NCBI RefSeq assembly: GCF_947500985.1
Contig: NZ_CANMTX010000006.1
Coordinates: forward strand, 62,001 to 126,000
Direction: 5' to 3'
Origin: an uncultured Maribacter sp.
Lineage (GTDB): Bacteria; Bacteroidota; Bacteroidia; Flavobacteriales; Flavobacteriaceae
DNA: 64,000 nt
Shown here: positions 27,642 through 37,467 of the stretch, one piece after another
Numbering within the stretch: the first letter of the stretch is position 1
How the letters are laid out: each line of letters starts with the position of its first letter
Translations under genes and position numbers: made by a program
Notes under the pieces: generated by a model
What the model was told of the DNA's origin: nothing
The model's input: only the letters and a program-made list of their open reading frames with translations
Database searches by the model: none

Positions 27642-28195
27642 GCAACACACCAACTTTAGAAAATGAACGGGTTATATTGAGTCCGCTGACAATAGACAAT
27701 TATGAAAAGCTTATTTCTATTGCATCACAAGAAAAACTAGTTCAATACTCCCCTTCTGACATTGCAACACCTGCAAGTTTAAAAAATTATGTAGAAACTG
27801 CATTAAAACAGCAAAAAGCTGGCACTAGCATACCCTTTATTATTTATGATAGAAAGAATAACGCATTTGCAGGGTGCACCCGTTTAATGCATATAAATTT
27901 TAAAAATAAAGTCCTACATATTGGCTCTACTTGGATTGGACGAGAATTTCAAGGCACTGGATTAAACACCCAAATGAAAGAATTAATGCTAGCATATGCT
28001 TTTACCACCATGAATTTTGAAAAAGTAGAATTTCGTGTAGATGAAAGAAATGTTGCTTCAAGAAAAGCAGTTGAAAAATTAGGCTGCATCTTAGAAGGTA
28101 TTCTACGTAAAGATGTTTACTTGCTAAATGGTTTTAAAAGAAATACCTGTTGCTATGGTCTTTTGCGGGAAGAGTGGCAAAGCAATCAGAAATAG
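27638..28195 (+). CDS. GNAT family N-acetyltransferase (RimJ/RimL-like)
   Basis: This 185-residue acetyltransferase of the acetyltransf_3/RimJ-RimL type starts at an ATG that overlaps the preceding stop codon. The core has the IGSTWIGREFQGTGLNTQMKEL segment, in which the Q/R-x-x-G-x-G/A acetyl-CoA loop is recognisable. It is followed by FEKVEFRVDERNVASRKAVEKLGC, a hallmark of the family. The C-terminal YGLLREEW strand is also typical. The substrate, protein N-terminus or small amine, is unknown. It is cotranscribed with the esterase. Two bases separate its stop from that of the convergent gene. Confidence 0.9.
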   Translation: MSNTPTLENERVILSPLTIDNYEKLISIASQEKLVQYSPSDIATPASLKNYVETALKQQKAGTSIPFIIYDRKNNAFAGCTRLMHINFKNKVLHIGSTWIGREFQGTGLNTQMKELMLAYAFTTMNFEKVEFRVDERNVASRKAVEKLGCILEGILRKDVYLLNGFKRNTCCYGLLREEWQSNQK

Positions 28196-28197
28196 CC

Positions 28198-29127
28198 TTA
28201 TTCATCAATCCCTTTAGTCTCAATTGGGTAGTATATAATTTTTCTAGTGGTATATGTATTATCAGGCGTTACAATCTGCTTGATCCAATTACCAACTTCA
28301 GAATTATCATATTGATAAATGTATTCTTTCTTAATAATACCAGCACCTCTTTTTGCAATTTCAGAAACTAGCATTCCCTTTTCGTCATATTGGTAACTAG
28401 TACGTGTGGTTGGCTCAAATTTCTTCAATTGCGAATTGTATTCAAATTCTTGTTGTGCCATTAGTTTACCATCCATGCTATACACTTCTTCATAAGCATC
28501 ATTCTCTTCACCATTTAAATACTCTTTTGTTAAAACAATTCTTTGAGCAGCTTTATTAATCGGTTTTAGCGTAGATGTGCGAATAGATTTCACTGGAGCA
28601 TCGTTCAATAGATAGGTAACGGTATTCTCGCCTTTAAACTTCTTGTGCTCTATAAGCGTAACGTCTGTACCGTTATTATTGGTTCTTTGAATGCTTATTA
28701 AATCTCCAAACTCATCATAGCCATATATGTACTCATCTAAAAACGCTTTTTCATATGAGAAGATACGTTCTTGTATTTTTAAATTATCGGTAGAATCAAT
28801 TTCGTAAAAATGTGCGATAGAAGTACTGGCATCAAAAACACCATTTCTATAAGATTCTGATCGTTTTTCCAAAAGATCATCATTACTATACTTATAATAA
28901 ACAGCATCATAGTCTTGTTCATTATATCTTGTAACTGATTTTGTTAAGAAACCCTTTTTATCAAAGTCATATTCTTCTTTACCATAATCAGTACTGACCA
29001 AGCAAGATTTCACATCTCCCATTAAGTCAAAATCCTCAAGAGTGAAGATTTGAATTTCTTGTCCTCTGACGGTAGAAAAAGCTATTATAAAAACCGTTAA
29101 AAAAATAAAATGGTATTTCTTAGTCAT
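28198..29127 (-). CDS. Hypothetical secreted protein with YD/RHS-like repeats
   Basis: This 309-residue protein has a signal peptide (MTKKYHFIFLTVFIIAFSTVRGQ). The mature part consists of repeated short beta hairpins of the type YDFDKKGFLTKSVTRYNEQ, YGYDEFGDLISIQ and YQYDEKGMLVSEI, spaced about 30-45 residues. These resemble the YD repeats of RHS/teneurin proteins or related sugar-binding hairpin repeats in Bacteroidota. No enzymatic motif is visible. The location is probably periplasm or cell surface. A TAATTTCG promoter-like element lies four bases before the ATG. Function unknown. Confidence 0.8.
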   Translation of the reverse strand: MTKKYHFIFLTVFIIAFSTVRGQEIQIFTLEDFDLMGDVKSCLVSTDYGKEEYDFDKKGFLTKSVTRYNEQDYDAVYYKYSNDDLLEKRSESYRNGVFDASTSIAHFYEIDSTDNLKIQERIFSYEKAFLDEYIYGYDEFGDLISIQRTNNNGTDVTLIEHKKFKGENTVTYLLNDAPVKSIRTSTLKPINKAAQRIVLTKEYLNGEENDAYEEVYSMDGKLMAQQEFEYNSQLKKFEPTTRTSYQYDEKGMLVSEIAKRGAGIIKKEYIYQYDNSEVGNWIKQIVTPDNTYTTRKIIYYPIETKGIDE

Positions 29128-29131
29128 ACTG

Positions 29132-29161
29132 CGAAATTACTTTATTAATAATAGGGACAAA
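29132..29161 (-). promoter_or_regulatory. Probable promoter of the YD-repeat protein gene
   Basis: On the minus strand TTTG (29161-29158), 18 bases, then TAATTTCG (29139-29132), one mismatch from TAnnTTTG, then CAGT and the ATG. The arrangement again implies almost no leader. Confidence 0.4.
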
Positions 29162-29180
29162 AGAATATCATATAAAAGTA

Positions 29181-29210
29181 AAAAGGGACGGTATAAACCG
29201 TCCCTTTAAT
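29181..29210 (-). terminator. Intrinsic terminator of dnaK
   Basis: A perfect 11-base stem AAAGGGACGGT/ACCGTCCCTTT with a four-base loop lies about 20 bases downstream of the dnaK stop. The A run on the plus strand supplies the U tract for the minus-strand transcript. Confidence 0.85.
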
Positions 29211-29229
29211 CTAACAATTTAAAGTTATA

Positions 29230-31134
29230 TTACTTAACCTCTTCGAAGTCTACGTCTTCAACGTTATCACCTTCAGAAGCACCACCGTCAGCAGTTGGTT
29301 CTCCTTGAGGAGCTCCACCACCTTGTGCATCAGCTTGCGCTTTGTACATTTCTTCAGATGCTACTTTCCAAGCTTCATTGATTTTATCTAAAGCTGGAGA
29401 GATAACTGCAAGGTCTTTACTTTCATAAGCAGTCTTTAACTCTGTCAAAGCATCTTCAATTGGTTTTTTCTTATCATCAGATAATTTATCACCAAATTCA
29501 GTTAATTGCTTTTCAGTCTGGAAAATCATTCCATCTGCCTCATTCAACTTATCAGCAGTTTCTTTCGCTTTTTTGTCAGACTCAGCATTAGCTTCCGCCT
29601 CTGCTTTCATCTTCTTGATTTCCTCATCAGTTAAACCTGAAGAAGCTTCAATACGAATATCTTGCGTCTTGTTAGTTGCTTTATCTGTAGCAGATACTTT
29701 AATTATACCATTTGCATCAATATCAAAAGTAACTTCAATTTGTGGAGTACCTCTTTGTGCTGGTGGAATACCATCTAAATGGAATCTACCAATAGTTTTA
29801 TTATCGTTTGCCATTGGTCTTTCTCCTTGCAATACGTGAATTTCAACCGATGGTTGGTTATCAGCAGCAGTAGAGAATACCTGAGACTTTTTAGTTGGTA
29901 TTGTTGTGTTAGACTCTATTAATTTAGTCATAACACTACCCATAGTTTCAATACCTAAAGAAAGAGGTGTAACATCTAATAACAATACATCTTTTACATC
30001 TCCAGTTAATACACCACCTTGTATTGCAGCACCTATAGCTACAACCTCATCTGGGTTAACTCCTTTTGAAGGCTTTTTACCGAAAAATTTCTCAACAGCT
30101 TCTTGTACCGCTGGTATTCTAGTAGAACCACCAACTAAGATAATCTCATCAATATCACTATTTTTAAGACCTGCAGCTTTCATTGCGCTTGCACATGGCT
30201 CAATTGTTCTTTTTACCAAATCAGCAATTAATTGCTCAAATTTTGATCTTGTCAAAGTTCTTACTAAGTGCTTTGGTCCAGAAGCAGTTGCAGTTACATA
30301 CGGCAAGTTAATTTCTGTTTGAGCTGAAGATGACAATTCAATTTTGGCTTTTTCAGCAGCTTCACGTAAACGTTGAAGAGCCATAGCATCTTTTCTAAGA
30401 TCCATATCTTCCTCAGATTTGAACTCATCAGCTAACCAATCAATAATTTTTTGATCAACATCATCACCACCTAAGTGAGTATCACCATCAGTAGCTAGTA
30501 CTTCAAATACACCATCACCTAATTCTAAGATAGAAACATCATGTGTACCTCCACCAAAATCAAATACTACAATTTTTTGCTCGGTATCTTTCTTATCCAT
30601 ACCGTACGCCAAAGATGCAGATGTAGGCTCGTTGATAATACGCTCAACAGTTAAACCTGCAATCTCACCAGCTTCTTTAGTCGCTTGTCTTTGAGAATCA
30701 TTAAAGTAAGCAGGTACAGTAATTACCGCACGAGTTACTTCTTGTCCTAAATAATCTTCAGCCGTTTTCTTCATTTTCTGAAGAATCATTGCTGATAATT
30801 CTTGTGGAGAATATAAACGACCATCAATATCTACTCTTGGTGTATCATTATCTCCTTTAACTACTTTATAAGGTACTCTATCTGCCTCTTTACTTGACTC
30901 AGAATACTTGTTACCCATAAACCTTTTAATAGAATAAATGGTTTTTGTTGGGTTAGTAACCGCTTGCCTTTTTGCAGGGTCACCTACTTTGATCTCACCA
31001 CCTTCAACGAAAGCAATCACTGATGGCGTTGTTCTTTTTCCTTCTGCATTCGGAATTACTACTGGCTCGTTACCTTCCATAACAGAAACACAGGAGTTGG
31101 TAGTACCCAAATCTATTCCTATAATCTTACTCAT
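29230..31134 (-). CDS. dnaK: Molecular chaperone DnaK (Hsp70)
   Basis: This cytosolic Hsp70 chaperone of 634 residues starts [21 protein letters not shown]. The ATPase domain (1-380) carries the phosphate loops [14 protein letters not shown] and [13 protein letters not shown]. The linker is [11 protein letters not shown], the substrate-binding domain spans about 390-500, and the helical lid ends in a Gly/Gln/Ala-rich tail with the acidic EEVK-type terminus (EDVDFEEVK). DnaJ and GrpE are not adjacent. It is monocistronic, with a hairpin terminator. Its upstream region holds palindromes, one of which covers the expected -33 position. Confidence 0.98.
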   Translation of the reverse strand: MSKIIGIDLGTTNSCVSVMEGNEPVVIPNAEGKRTTPSVIAFVEGGEIKVGDPAKRQAVTNPTKTIYSIKRFMGNKYSESSKEADRVPYKVVKGDNDTPRVDIDGRLYSPQELSAMILQKMKKTAEDYLGQEVTRAVITVPAYFNDSQRQATKEAGEIAGLTVERIINEPTSASLAYGMDKKDTEQKIVVFDFGGGTHDVSILELGDGVFEVLATDGDTHLGGDDVDQKIIDWLADEFKSEEDMDLRKDAMALQRLREAAEKAKIELSSSAQTEINLPYVTATASGPKHLVRTLTRSKFEQLIADLVKRTIEPCASAMKAAGLKNSDIDEIILVGGSTRIPAVQEAVEKFFGKKPSKGVNPDEVVAIGAAIQGGVLTGDVKDVLLLDVTPLSLGIETMGSVMTKLIESNTTIPTKKSQVFSTAADNQPSVEIHVLQGERPMANDNKTIGRFHLDGIPPAQRGTPQIEVTFDIDANGIIKVSATDKATNKTQDIRIEASSGLTDEEIKKMKAEAEANAESDKKAKETADKLNEADGMIFQTEKQLTEFGDKLSDDKKKPIEDALTELKTAYESKDLAVISPALDKINEAWKVASEEMYKAQADAQGGGAPQGEPTADGGASEGDNVEDVDFEEVK

Positions 31135-31163
31135 TATTATATGTTTTAAATTAAGTGCTTTAT

Positions 31164-31224
31164 TTTACAATCGTTTTGTAAATGACAAACAATATGCCAA
31201 GCAAGAAAAACTGACATGATGTCA
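31164..31224 (-). promoter_or_regulatory. dnaK control region with two inverted repeats
   Basis: Three elements are visible. TTTACAA/TTGTAAA (31164-31182) is a perfect 7-base inverted repeat in the leader. TATTGTTTG (31195-31187, minus strand) resembles the -7 element with one extra base. TGACATGATGTCA (31212-31224) is an inverted repeat with perfect 6-base arms, located where the -33 element should be. The last is a candidate heat-shock operator or alternative sigma factor site. Confidence 0.5.
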
Positions 31225-31315
31225 TTATTATCTTTAACTCCTGCTTAAATATGCCAATTTTGTTTCATAAAAGGTTCTTTAAACATTGTACCTTAGCCTA
31301 CAAAATACATCAGGT

Positions 31316-32746
31316 TTGGAGATAGAAAGTATTAGTGTTTTTGATATGTTAAAGATTGGCGTGGGTCCTTCTAGTTCACATACTCTTGGGCCATGGCGTG
31401 CTGCCGAAAGATGGCTGGCTCGTTTGAATTCTAAAAATAATCTTGAAAAAGTTGAAGAAGTAGAAGTACACTTATATGGCTCGCTATCTTTAACTGGTAA
31501 AGGTCATGCCACTGACTATGCTGTTATGTTAGGTTTATTAGGTACCGATCCAGAATTAGTGCCAATAGACTCCATTGATTCTTTAATCAACACTATAAAG
31601 AATGAGCATGTGCTACATTTAGATGGTACTTATAAAATTACTTTCGATCCGAAAAAACATATTGTTTTCAATAGAAAATTTCTTCCCTTCCATGCCAACG
31701 GATTAAAGTTTCAAGCAAAACTAAAATCTGGTAAAAAGATTTCTAAAACTTATTATTCCATTGGTGGCGGATTTGTTATTAGTGAAGAACGAAAAAATGC
31801 CAAACGCAAAGTTGACATGTTCAATAAGTTTCCTTTTCCAGTACAAAAAGGAACCGAGCTACTCGATTTTTGTAATAAGGAGGGATTAAAAATATCAGAA
31901 CTAGTATTACAAAATGAAAGGTCATTACGAGATAATGAGAAAATAGATTACGAACTAAATCGCATTTGGTGTACCATGTTAGAATGCATGTATACCGGAT
32001 GCCACACAGAAGGTACGTTACCTGGTGGATTAAATGTGAAGCGACGTGCTTTTGAAATGCACGCTAAGCTAAAAAGTGACTTACCCTACTCCACACACGA
32101 AGAATGGCTGCAGACCATACGACAGACAGAAGTAAAATTTCGCCAAATATTACAATGGGTAAGTTGTTTTGCATTAAGTGTAAATGAGGTAAATGCATCT
32201 TTAGGTCGTGTTGTTACTGCGCCTACAAATGGCAGCGCGGGAGTGATACCTGCTGTATTAATGTATTATATGGTCATTGAAAACCATGCAGGTAATTTTG
32301 AACATGTAAAACAATTTTTATTAGTTGCAGGCGAAATAGGTAGTATTTTCAAAAAAGGAGCTACCATATCGGCAGCAATGGGTGGCTGCCAAGCAGAAAT
32401 AGGCGTATCGTCAGCCATGGCTGCAGGTGCACTTACAGAACTATTAGGTGGCACGCCCGAACAGGTACTTATGGCTGCAGAAATTGCCATGGAACATCAT
32501 TTAGGACTCACCTGCGATCCCATCGGCGGTTTAGTTCAAATACCTTGTATAGAACGAAACTCTATGGGTGCCATAAAAGCTATTAATGCTGCAGAGCTTG
32601 CATTGGGTTCTGACCCTTCAGCAGCAAAGGTTCCATTAGATAAGGTAGTGCAGACCATGTGGGAAACCGCAAAAGACATGAGTTCTAAATACAAAGAAAC
32701 CTCTGAAGGCGGATTAGCGGTTGGTGTTTTCTTGAGTGATTGTTAA
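31316..32746 (+). CDS. sdaA: L-serine ammonia-lyase (iron-sulfur, single chain)
   Basis: This cytoplasmic [4Fe-4S] L-serine dehydratase converts serine to pyruvate and ammonia. It has the SDH beta domain (about 1-160, beginning [20 protein letters not shown]) and alpha domain (200-476) fused in one chain of about 476 residues. Cluster cysteines are likely those in [18 protein letters not shown] and [18 protein letters not shown]. No ATG precedes the conserved N-terminus. The best start is TTG at 31316 (reading [10 protein letters not shown]), while an upstream TTG at 31286 would add ten residues. The exact start is uncertain by that amount. It is divergent from dnaK. Confidence 0.93.
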   Translation: MEIESISVFDMLKIGVGPSSSHTLGPWRAAERWLARLNSKNNLEKVEEVEVHLYGSLSLTGKGHATDYAVMLGLLGTDPELVPIDSIDSLINTIKNEHVLHLDGTYKITFDPKKHIVFNRKFLPFHANGLKFQAKLKSGKKISKTYYSIGGGFVISEERKNAKRKVDMFNKFPFPVQKGTELLDFCNKEGLKISELVLQNERSLRDNEKIDYELNRIWCTMLECMYTGCHTEGTLPGGLNVKRRAFEMHAKLKSDLPYSTHEEWLQTIRQTEVKFRQILQWVSCFALSVNEVNASLGRVVTAPTNGSAGVIPAVLMYYMVIENHAGNFEHVKQFLLVAGEIGSIFKKGATISAAMGGCQAEIGVSSAMAAGALTELLGGTPEQVLMAAEIAMEHHLGLTCDPIGGLVQIPCIERNSMGAIKAINAAELALGSDPSAAKVPLDKVVQTMWETAKDMSSKYKETSEGGLAVGVFLSDC

Positions 32747-32823
32747 TTTTTTTTCAAAACGAAGCTGCTTTTTATCTGTAGTTGTATAAATGGATGTCTT
32801 TTTTTTTATAAGCAATATTCCGC

Positions 32824-32831
32824 TAACTTTA
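32824..32831 (+). promoter_or_regulatory. -7-like element directly before the DUF294 gene
   Basis: TAACTTTA has one mismatch to TAnnTTTG and is followed by ATTT and the ATG at 32836. It fits the leaderless arrangement seen at other genes here, but the mismatch makes the call weak. Confidence 0.3.
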
Positions 32832-32835
32832 ATTT

Positions 32836-34761
32836 ATGAAAAACCTGATTTCTGAAAGGGTAGCCGATTTTATAAAAAATTACCCTCCTTTTAATGTTCT
32901 TGATAGTAAATCATTATTTCAGTTAGCTGAACAAGTACTTATTGTTTATAAGGAGAAGAACAGTGTAATCTTTACGGTAGACGAACCTCAGCATTCACAT
33001 TTTTATTTAGTTCATAAAGGCGCTGTTACTTTAAACAACCCTGCTACTTCGAATATTCTTGACTATTGCGATGAAGGCGACATATTTGGATTACGCCCTC
33101 TTTTTGCCAATGAAAATTATAAGCTTGAGGCTAGAGCTCATGAAGAATGCATTCTCTACGGAATTCCTATTGACATATTTAAACCTATTGCAAAGCAGAA
33201 CGAAGAAGTAACTATTTTTCTAATGGAGAGTTTTGCCTCCAACACCCGTAATCCTTATGCTAAAAGCCAAAAAGGACAACTCTTTGATCATGAAGGTGAT
33301 GGGGAAGAAGAAATCAATAAAGAAGTCGTATTACCAGATTTACAATTAGCCAGCTATTCTAAAAAATTAGTGACCTGTTCAACAAGAACCACTATAAAAA
33401 AGGCTGCTGATATCATGTCTAAAAAGAAAATTGGTTCTATTATAGTGGTAAGCAAAGATTTACCTGTAGGTATTATAACTGATAAAGATTTTAGAAATAA
33501 AGTGATATCAGGTGAACAACCTATTACCGCTTCGGTAAAATCAATAATGACAACGCCCGTTATAACTTACCCAAAAAACCTTACTATTACCCAGGCACAA
33601 ATGGCCATGATGAAGAGTAACATCAGCCATTTGATTATAACTGAAGACGGTACACCTAATTCAACTGCATTAGGTATTTTATCTAAGCATGACGTAATGG
33701 TATCCTTGGGCGATAATCCCGCTGTATTGGTAAAAGCGATAAAACGTACCTCTCGTATTAAAAAAATAAAGCAGATTAGAAAGAGCGTGATGGTACTGTT
33801 ATCTGGATATTTAGAACAAAATATTCCTTTAGGATTAATTGCTAAGATTATTGCAGAACTAAATGATACATGCATTAAACAAATAGTGGAAATTTCTATT
33901 GCTAAGATGGATACACCACCACCGGTGAAATTTGCATGGTTGGCTTTAGGAAGTCAAGGTAGAAGTGAGCAGCTCTTGCATACAGACCAAGATAATGCTT
34001 TAGTATTTGAAGATGTACCAGAAGAAGATTTACCAAAAACCACCACTTACTTTCTAGAACTTTCAAAACTTATAACCAAAGGATTAAATACTATAGGTTA
34101 TGAATACTGCCCAGCAGATATGATGGCTTCTAACCCTAAGTGGTGCTTAAGTCTAGAGGAATGGAAAAACAAACTATCGTACTGGATCGGTAATCCAGGA
34201 CCGAATGAGGTATTGATGTCCTCCATATTTTTCGATTATAGTTTAGCATTTGGTGAGCGCAGTTTGCTAGACAAGATGTCTGACCATATTTTTAGAACCG
34301 TTCAGAATTATCCTATTTTCTTAGTGCATTTGGCAAATGGAGCATTACAGAGTCCGTCACCAACAGGATTCTTTAGACAATTTGTTGTAGAACAAGACGG
34401 ACAACACAAAGATTTTTTCGACCTAAAAAGTAGAGCATTAAGACCATTAATAGATGCTGCTCGCGTTTTAATACTATCGCATTCTGTAAAAGCTATAAGC
34501 AACACTTGGGAACGTTATGAGAAATTAGCAGAACTTGAACCCAATAATAAAGAGTTGTACTTGGCGTGCTCTTATGCCACCAAGGCATTATTGAAATTTA
34601 GAACAAGACAAGGATTGGCTAACCATGATTCTGGACGCTTTATCAAACTAGAGCAATTGACCAAACAAGAAAAAATGAAATTAAAGCGCACCTTCAAAGC
34701 AATTAAAGAAATTCAAGAATTGATCACACTCCGTTTTAAGGTCACTAATTTTTTAGGATAA
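32836..34761 (+). CDS. Cyclic nucleotide-binding/CBS/DUF294 nucleotidyltransferase-like protein
   Basis: This 641-residue cytoplasmic regulatory protein has a cNMP-binding-like domain (about 15-140), a CBS pair (about 175-310, TIKKAADIMSKKKIGSIIVV and a second ALGILSKHDV), a DUF294 nucleotidyltransferase domain (340-480) and a DUF294 C-terminal helical domain (490-641). The nucleotidyltransferase motif is GSQGRSEQLLHTDQDNAL, with the two Asp residues that would bind metal, like the GlnD/GlnE uridylyltransferase fold. Such proteins are suspected to modify or sense partner enzymes. Its stop overlaps the ATG of the exonuclease gene by one base. Confidence 0.93.
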   Translation: MKNLISERVADFIKNYPPFNVLDSKSLFQLAEQVLIVYKEKNSVIFTVDEPQHSHFYLVHKGAVTLNNPATSNILDYCDEGDIFGLRPLFANENYKLEARAHEECILYGIPIDIFKPIAKQNEEVTIFLMESFASNTRNPYAKSQKGQLFDHEGDGEEEINKEVVLPDLQLASYSKKLVTCSTRTTIKKAADIMSKKKIGSIIVVSKDLPVGIITDKDFRNKVISGEQPITASVKSIMTTPVITYPKNLTITQAQMAMMKSNISHLIITEDGTPNSTALGILSKHDVMVSLGDNPAVLVKAIKRTSRIKKIKQIRKSVMVLLSGYLEQNIPLGLIAKIIAELNDTCIKQIVEISIAKMDTPPPVKFAWLALGSQGRSEQLLHTDQDNALVFEDVPEEDLPKTTTYFLELSKLITKGLNTIGYEYCPADMMASNPKWCLSLEEWKNKLSYWIGNPGPNEVLMSSIFFDYSLAFGERSLLDKMSDHIFRTVQNYPIFLVHLANGALQSPSPTGFFRQFVVEQDGQHKDFFDLKSRALRPLIDAARVLILSHSVKAISNTWERYEKLAELEPNNKELYLACSYATKALLKFRTRQGLANHDSGRFIKLEQLTKQEKMKLKRTFKAIKEIQELITLRFKVTNFLG

Positions 34762-35417
34762 TGGGATTATTCAAAAGAACACCTAAAAATTTACCAGATT
34801 ACTGGATAAAATATGCCGAACTTTTTAAAGAGTCTCTGAGTAAAAATTTTAATGATTTAGTATTTGTAGTATTAGATACAGAGACAACAGGTTTTAGTTT
34901 TGAAGATGACCGTATACTATCAATTGGCGCTGTAAAAATTAATAAAGAAACCATTTCAGTACAAGAAGTATTTGATATCTATTTAGAACAAGAAAAATTT
35001 AATAAGGAAACTGTTCATGTACACGGACTCTTAAAAAACGGACAACGAGAATGCATTAGTGAAGTTTTAGCTTTAGAGAAATTTCTTGAATATGTTGGCA
35101 ATGCTATCATTGTAGCACATCATGCTGGTTTTGATATGGGAATGCTCAATACCGCTTTGCAAAGAAATGGTTTACCTAAACTAAAAAACACAATATTAGA
35201 TACGGGAGTTATCTATAAAAAAACGCTGATTAAATCTTACTTAGTGCAACCAAAATCTAATTATACATTAGATGAACTTGCCGAAAAATTTTCTATTTCA
35301 AAAAAAGACAGGCATACAGCATTAGGCGACGCCTATATTACAGCCGTCGCCTTTTTAAAAATCATTTCTCGCTTAAAGGAAAAGAAAAATTTCTCGCTTA
35401 AATATTTACTTAGATAG
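34761..35417 (+). CDS. 3'-5' exonuclease, DnaQ/PolC epsilon-like
   Basis: This 218-residue exonuclease of the DEDDh class has motif I VVLDTETTGFSFEDD (Asp and Glu), motif II IIVAHHAGFDMGMLN (Asp) and motif III DRHTALGDAYITA (His and Asp). All five catalytic positions are present. It is not the replicative epsilon itself by context. It is translationally coupled to the DUF294/CBS gene (TAATG overlap), a pairing that I recall from proteobacterial acetate-metabolism loci. Acetate genes are not in this window. Its stop is two bases from the stop of the convergent purC. Confidence 0.92.
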   Translation: MGLFKRTPKNLPDYWIKYAELFKESLSKNFNDLVFVVLDTETTGFSFEDDRILSIGAVKINKETISVQEVFDIYLEQEKFNKETVHVHGLLKNGQRECISEVLALEKFLEYVGNAIIVAHHAGFDMGMLNTALQRNGLPKLKNTILDTGVIYKKTLIKSYLVQPKSNYTLDELAEKFSISKKDRHTALGDAYITAVAFLKIISRLKEKKNFSLKYLLR

Positions 35418-35419
35418 TC

Positions 35420-36376
35420 TTAAAGACTCTCCAAATAATTCAAAACATTTCTATTGATACGGTCATTAATATGGGTAGTATCAGCCTTTATAAATGGCTC
35501 ACCTGTTATGTGCTCGTAAAGTTCAATGTAGCGCTCAGAAACCGATTCGATATACTCATCAGTCATCTCAGGTACAGTTTGCCCTTCTAAACCTTGAAAG
35601 TCATTAGCAATCAACCACTGCCTTACAAACTCTTTAGAAAGTTGTTTTTGAGGTTCGTCAGCATCTTGTCTGTTCTGATATCCTTCAGAATAAAAATATC
35701 TTGAAGAATCGGGAGTGTGTATTTCATCTATCAATACAATTTTGCCCTCTTTAGTTTTTCCGAATTCATATTTAGTATCTACTAAGATCAATCCTCTATC
35801 TGCAGCAATTTCTGTTCCTCTTTGAAAGAGTGCATAAGTGTACTTTTCCAATACGGCATAATCTTCAGCAGAAACTATTCCTTTACTTAAAATATCTTCC
35901 TTAGAAATATCTTCATCATGATCTCCCATTTCTGCCTTAGTTGCAGGGGTGATAATCGGACTCGGGAATTTATCATTCTCCTTCATACCGTCGGGCATTG
36001 CAACGCCACAAAGTATTCTTTTGCCTAGTTTATACTCTCTAGCTGCATGACCAGATAAATACCCACGAATGACCATTTCAATTTTAAATGGTTCACAAGC
36101 TACACCAACAGCAACATTAGGATCAGGAGTAGCAGTTAACCAATTAGGAACAATATCTTCGGTAGAAGCCATCATTTGAGTCGCAATTTGATTTAGAATT
36201 TGTCCTTTATAAGGTATACCTTTTGGCATCACTACATCAAAAGCAGACAACCTATCAGTCGCTACCATGACCAACATATCATTATCTAAAGTATATACAG
36301 ATCTCACTTTGCCTTTATAGACATTCTTCTGACCTGGAAAATTGAATTCTGTTTCGTAAATAGTATTATTTGACAT
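35420..36376 (-). CDS. purC: SAICAR synthetase PurC
   Basis: This enzyme of 318 residues ligates aspartate to CAIR in purine biosynthesis (ATP-dependent). Segments typical of the longer, fungal-like PurC group are clear: [51 protein letters not shown] and LVDTKYEFG with [16 protein letters not shown]- and substrate-binding residues all appear intact. The longer bacterial form of about 300 residues is normal for Bacteroidota, compared with about 237 in E. coli. It lies eight bases downstream of phoH and is probably cotranscribed with it. Confidence 0.96.
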   Translation of the reverse strand: MSNNTIYETEFNFPGQKNVYKGKVRSVYTLDNDMLVMVATDRLSAFDVVMPKGIPYKGQILNQIATQMMASTEDIVPNWLTATPDPNVAVGVACEPFKIEMVIRGYLSGHAAREYKLGKRILCGVAMPDGMKENDKFPSPIITPATKAEMGDHDEDISKEDILSKGIVSAEDYAVLEKYTYALFQRGTEIAADRGLILVDTKYEFGKTKEGKIVLIDEIHTPDSSRYFYSEGYQNRQDADEPQKQLSKEFVRQWLIANDFQGLEGQTVPEMTDEYIESVSERYIELYEHITGEPFIKADTTHINDRINRNVLNYLESL

Positions 36377-36384
36377 GTATAATT

Positions 36385-37338
36385 TTAATTGTGGTGTTCA
36401 ATAGTTTTATAAGCTTCTATCACTTTCTTAACAAGTTTATGGCGAATTACATCTTTATCATCAAGATAGATTACTTCTATACCTTCAACATTCTGTAAAA
36501 TCAACAAAGCTTCTTTCAATCCTGAAACTGTTCTTCGTGGTAAATCAATTTGCCCAGGATCTCCAGTTATTAAAAACCTTGCATTTCTACCCATCCTGGT
36601 TAAAAACATTTTCATTTGAGCATGAGTGGTATTCTGAGCTTCATCTAAAATAACAAAGGCATTATCTAAAGTTCTACCGCGCATAAATGCCATTGGTGCA
36701 ATTTGTATTGTTCCATTCTCTATATAATGCACCAACTTTTCTGCGGGTATCATATCCCTTAGAGCATCATACAAAGGTTGCATATAAGGATCGAGCTTCT
36801 CTTTTAGATCACCTGGTAAAAACCCTAAGTTCTCGCCAGCTTCTACAGCAGGTCTTGTTAATATAATTTTCTTTACTTGCTTTTCTTTTAAAGCCTTTAC
36901 GGCAAGAGCTACACCTGTATATGTTTTGCCTGTACCAGCTGGTCCAATGACAAAAACCATATCGTTATTTTTGGAAGCATCAACCAAACGCCTTTGGTTG
37001 GCAGTTTGGGCTTTAATTAACCTACCGCTTACACCGTGAACTAAAGTTTCTCCACTGTTCTTTGATGATTTAGATTCATCACCCTCGGAACTTGTTAAAA
37101 TTCTTTCAATGCTGTTTTCGTCTAGTTTATTATACTTTATGAAATGTTGGGTTAGTAAATCGAACCGTTTTTCAAACTCTTCTAAAAGTTCTTCATCTCC
37201 AAAGACTTTGATCTTATTACCACGGGCAACAATTTTCAATTTCGGAAAGTACTTTTTTAATAAATCAATATGTTCATTTTGCTGCCCAAAAAACTCTCTC
37301 GGGCTAATTTCGGTAAGTTCTAGAATTATCTCGTTCAA
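36385..37338 (-). CDS. phoH: PhoH family ATPase
   Basis: This 317-residue cytoplasmic P-loop ATPase has Walker [15 protein letters not shown] (about residues 132-145), Walker [12 protein letters not shown] and a sensor-type [13 protein letters not shown]. The helicase-like core is that of the PhoH2/PhoH-like family, preceded by an N-terminal KH-like region. PhoH-like proteins are thought to act in RNA metabolism and are linked to ribosome maturation genes in many bacteria. The operon partner here is purC. It is divergent from the SAM hydrolase gene, with overlapping promoter elements between them. Confidence 0.95.
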   Translation of the reverse strand: MNEIILELTEISPREFFGQQNEHIDLLKKYFPKLKIVARGNKIKVFGDEELLEEFEKRFDLLTQHFIKYNKLDENSIERILTSSEGDESKSSKNSGETLVHGVSGRLIKAQTANQRRLVDASKNNDMVFVIGPAGTGKTYTGVALAVKALKEKQVKKIILTRPAVEAGENLGFLPGDLKEKLDPYMQPLYDALRDMIPAEKLVHYIENGTIQIAPMAFMRGRTLDNAFVILDEAQNTTHAQMKMFLTRMGRNARFLITGDPGQIDLPRRTVSGLKEALLILQNVEGIEVIYLDDKDVIRHKLVKKVIEAYKTIEHHN

Positions 37339-37410
37339 ACAGTCAGTTTTATTATGATTTATAGTTAGCGAAGATTAGTTTCTAATCGCTGTTTTTTGTT
37401 TAATTTTGTA

Positions 37411-37418
37411 TATCAAAT
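37411..37418 (+). promoter_or_regulatory. -7 promoter element of the SAM hydrolase gene
   Basis: TAATTTTG on the plus strand is an exact TAnnTTTG match, ending 49 bases before the ATG at 37468. A proper -33 is not evident at the standard distance. Confidence 0.5.
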
Positions 37419-37423
37419 TTAAG

Positions 37424-37431
37424 CAAATTTT
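37424..37431 (-). promoter_or_regulatory. -7 promoter element of the phoH-purC operon
   Basis: TAAATTTG on the minus strand matches TAnnTTTG. It lies six bases from the plus-strand element of the divergent gene, so the two polymerases would compete for overlapping sites. Confidence 0.45.
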
Positions 37432-37467
37432 AAGTTCGACTAACCAAAAACATATCAACATTGCTGT

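Noticed and set aside
29906..30322. 138-codon open frame on the plus strand inside dnaK
   Set aside because: It is antisense to highly conserved Hsp70 coding sequence and shows no protein-like pattern; it is a shadow frame.
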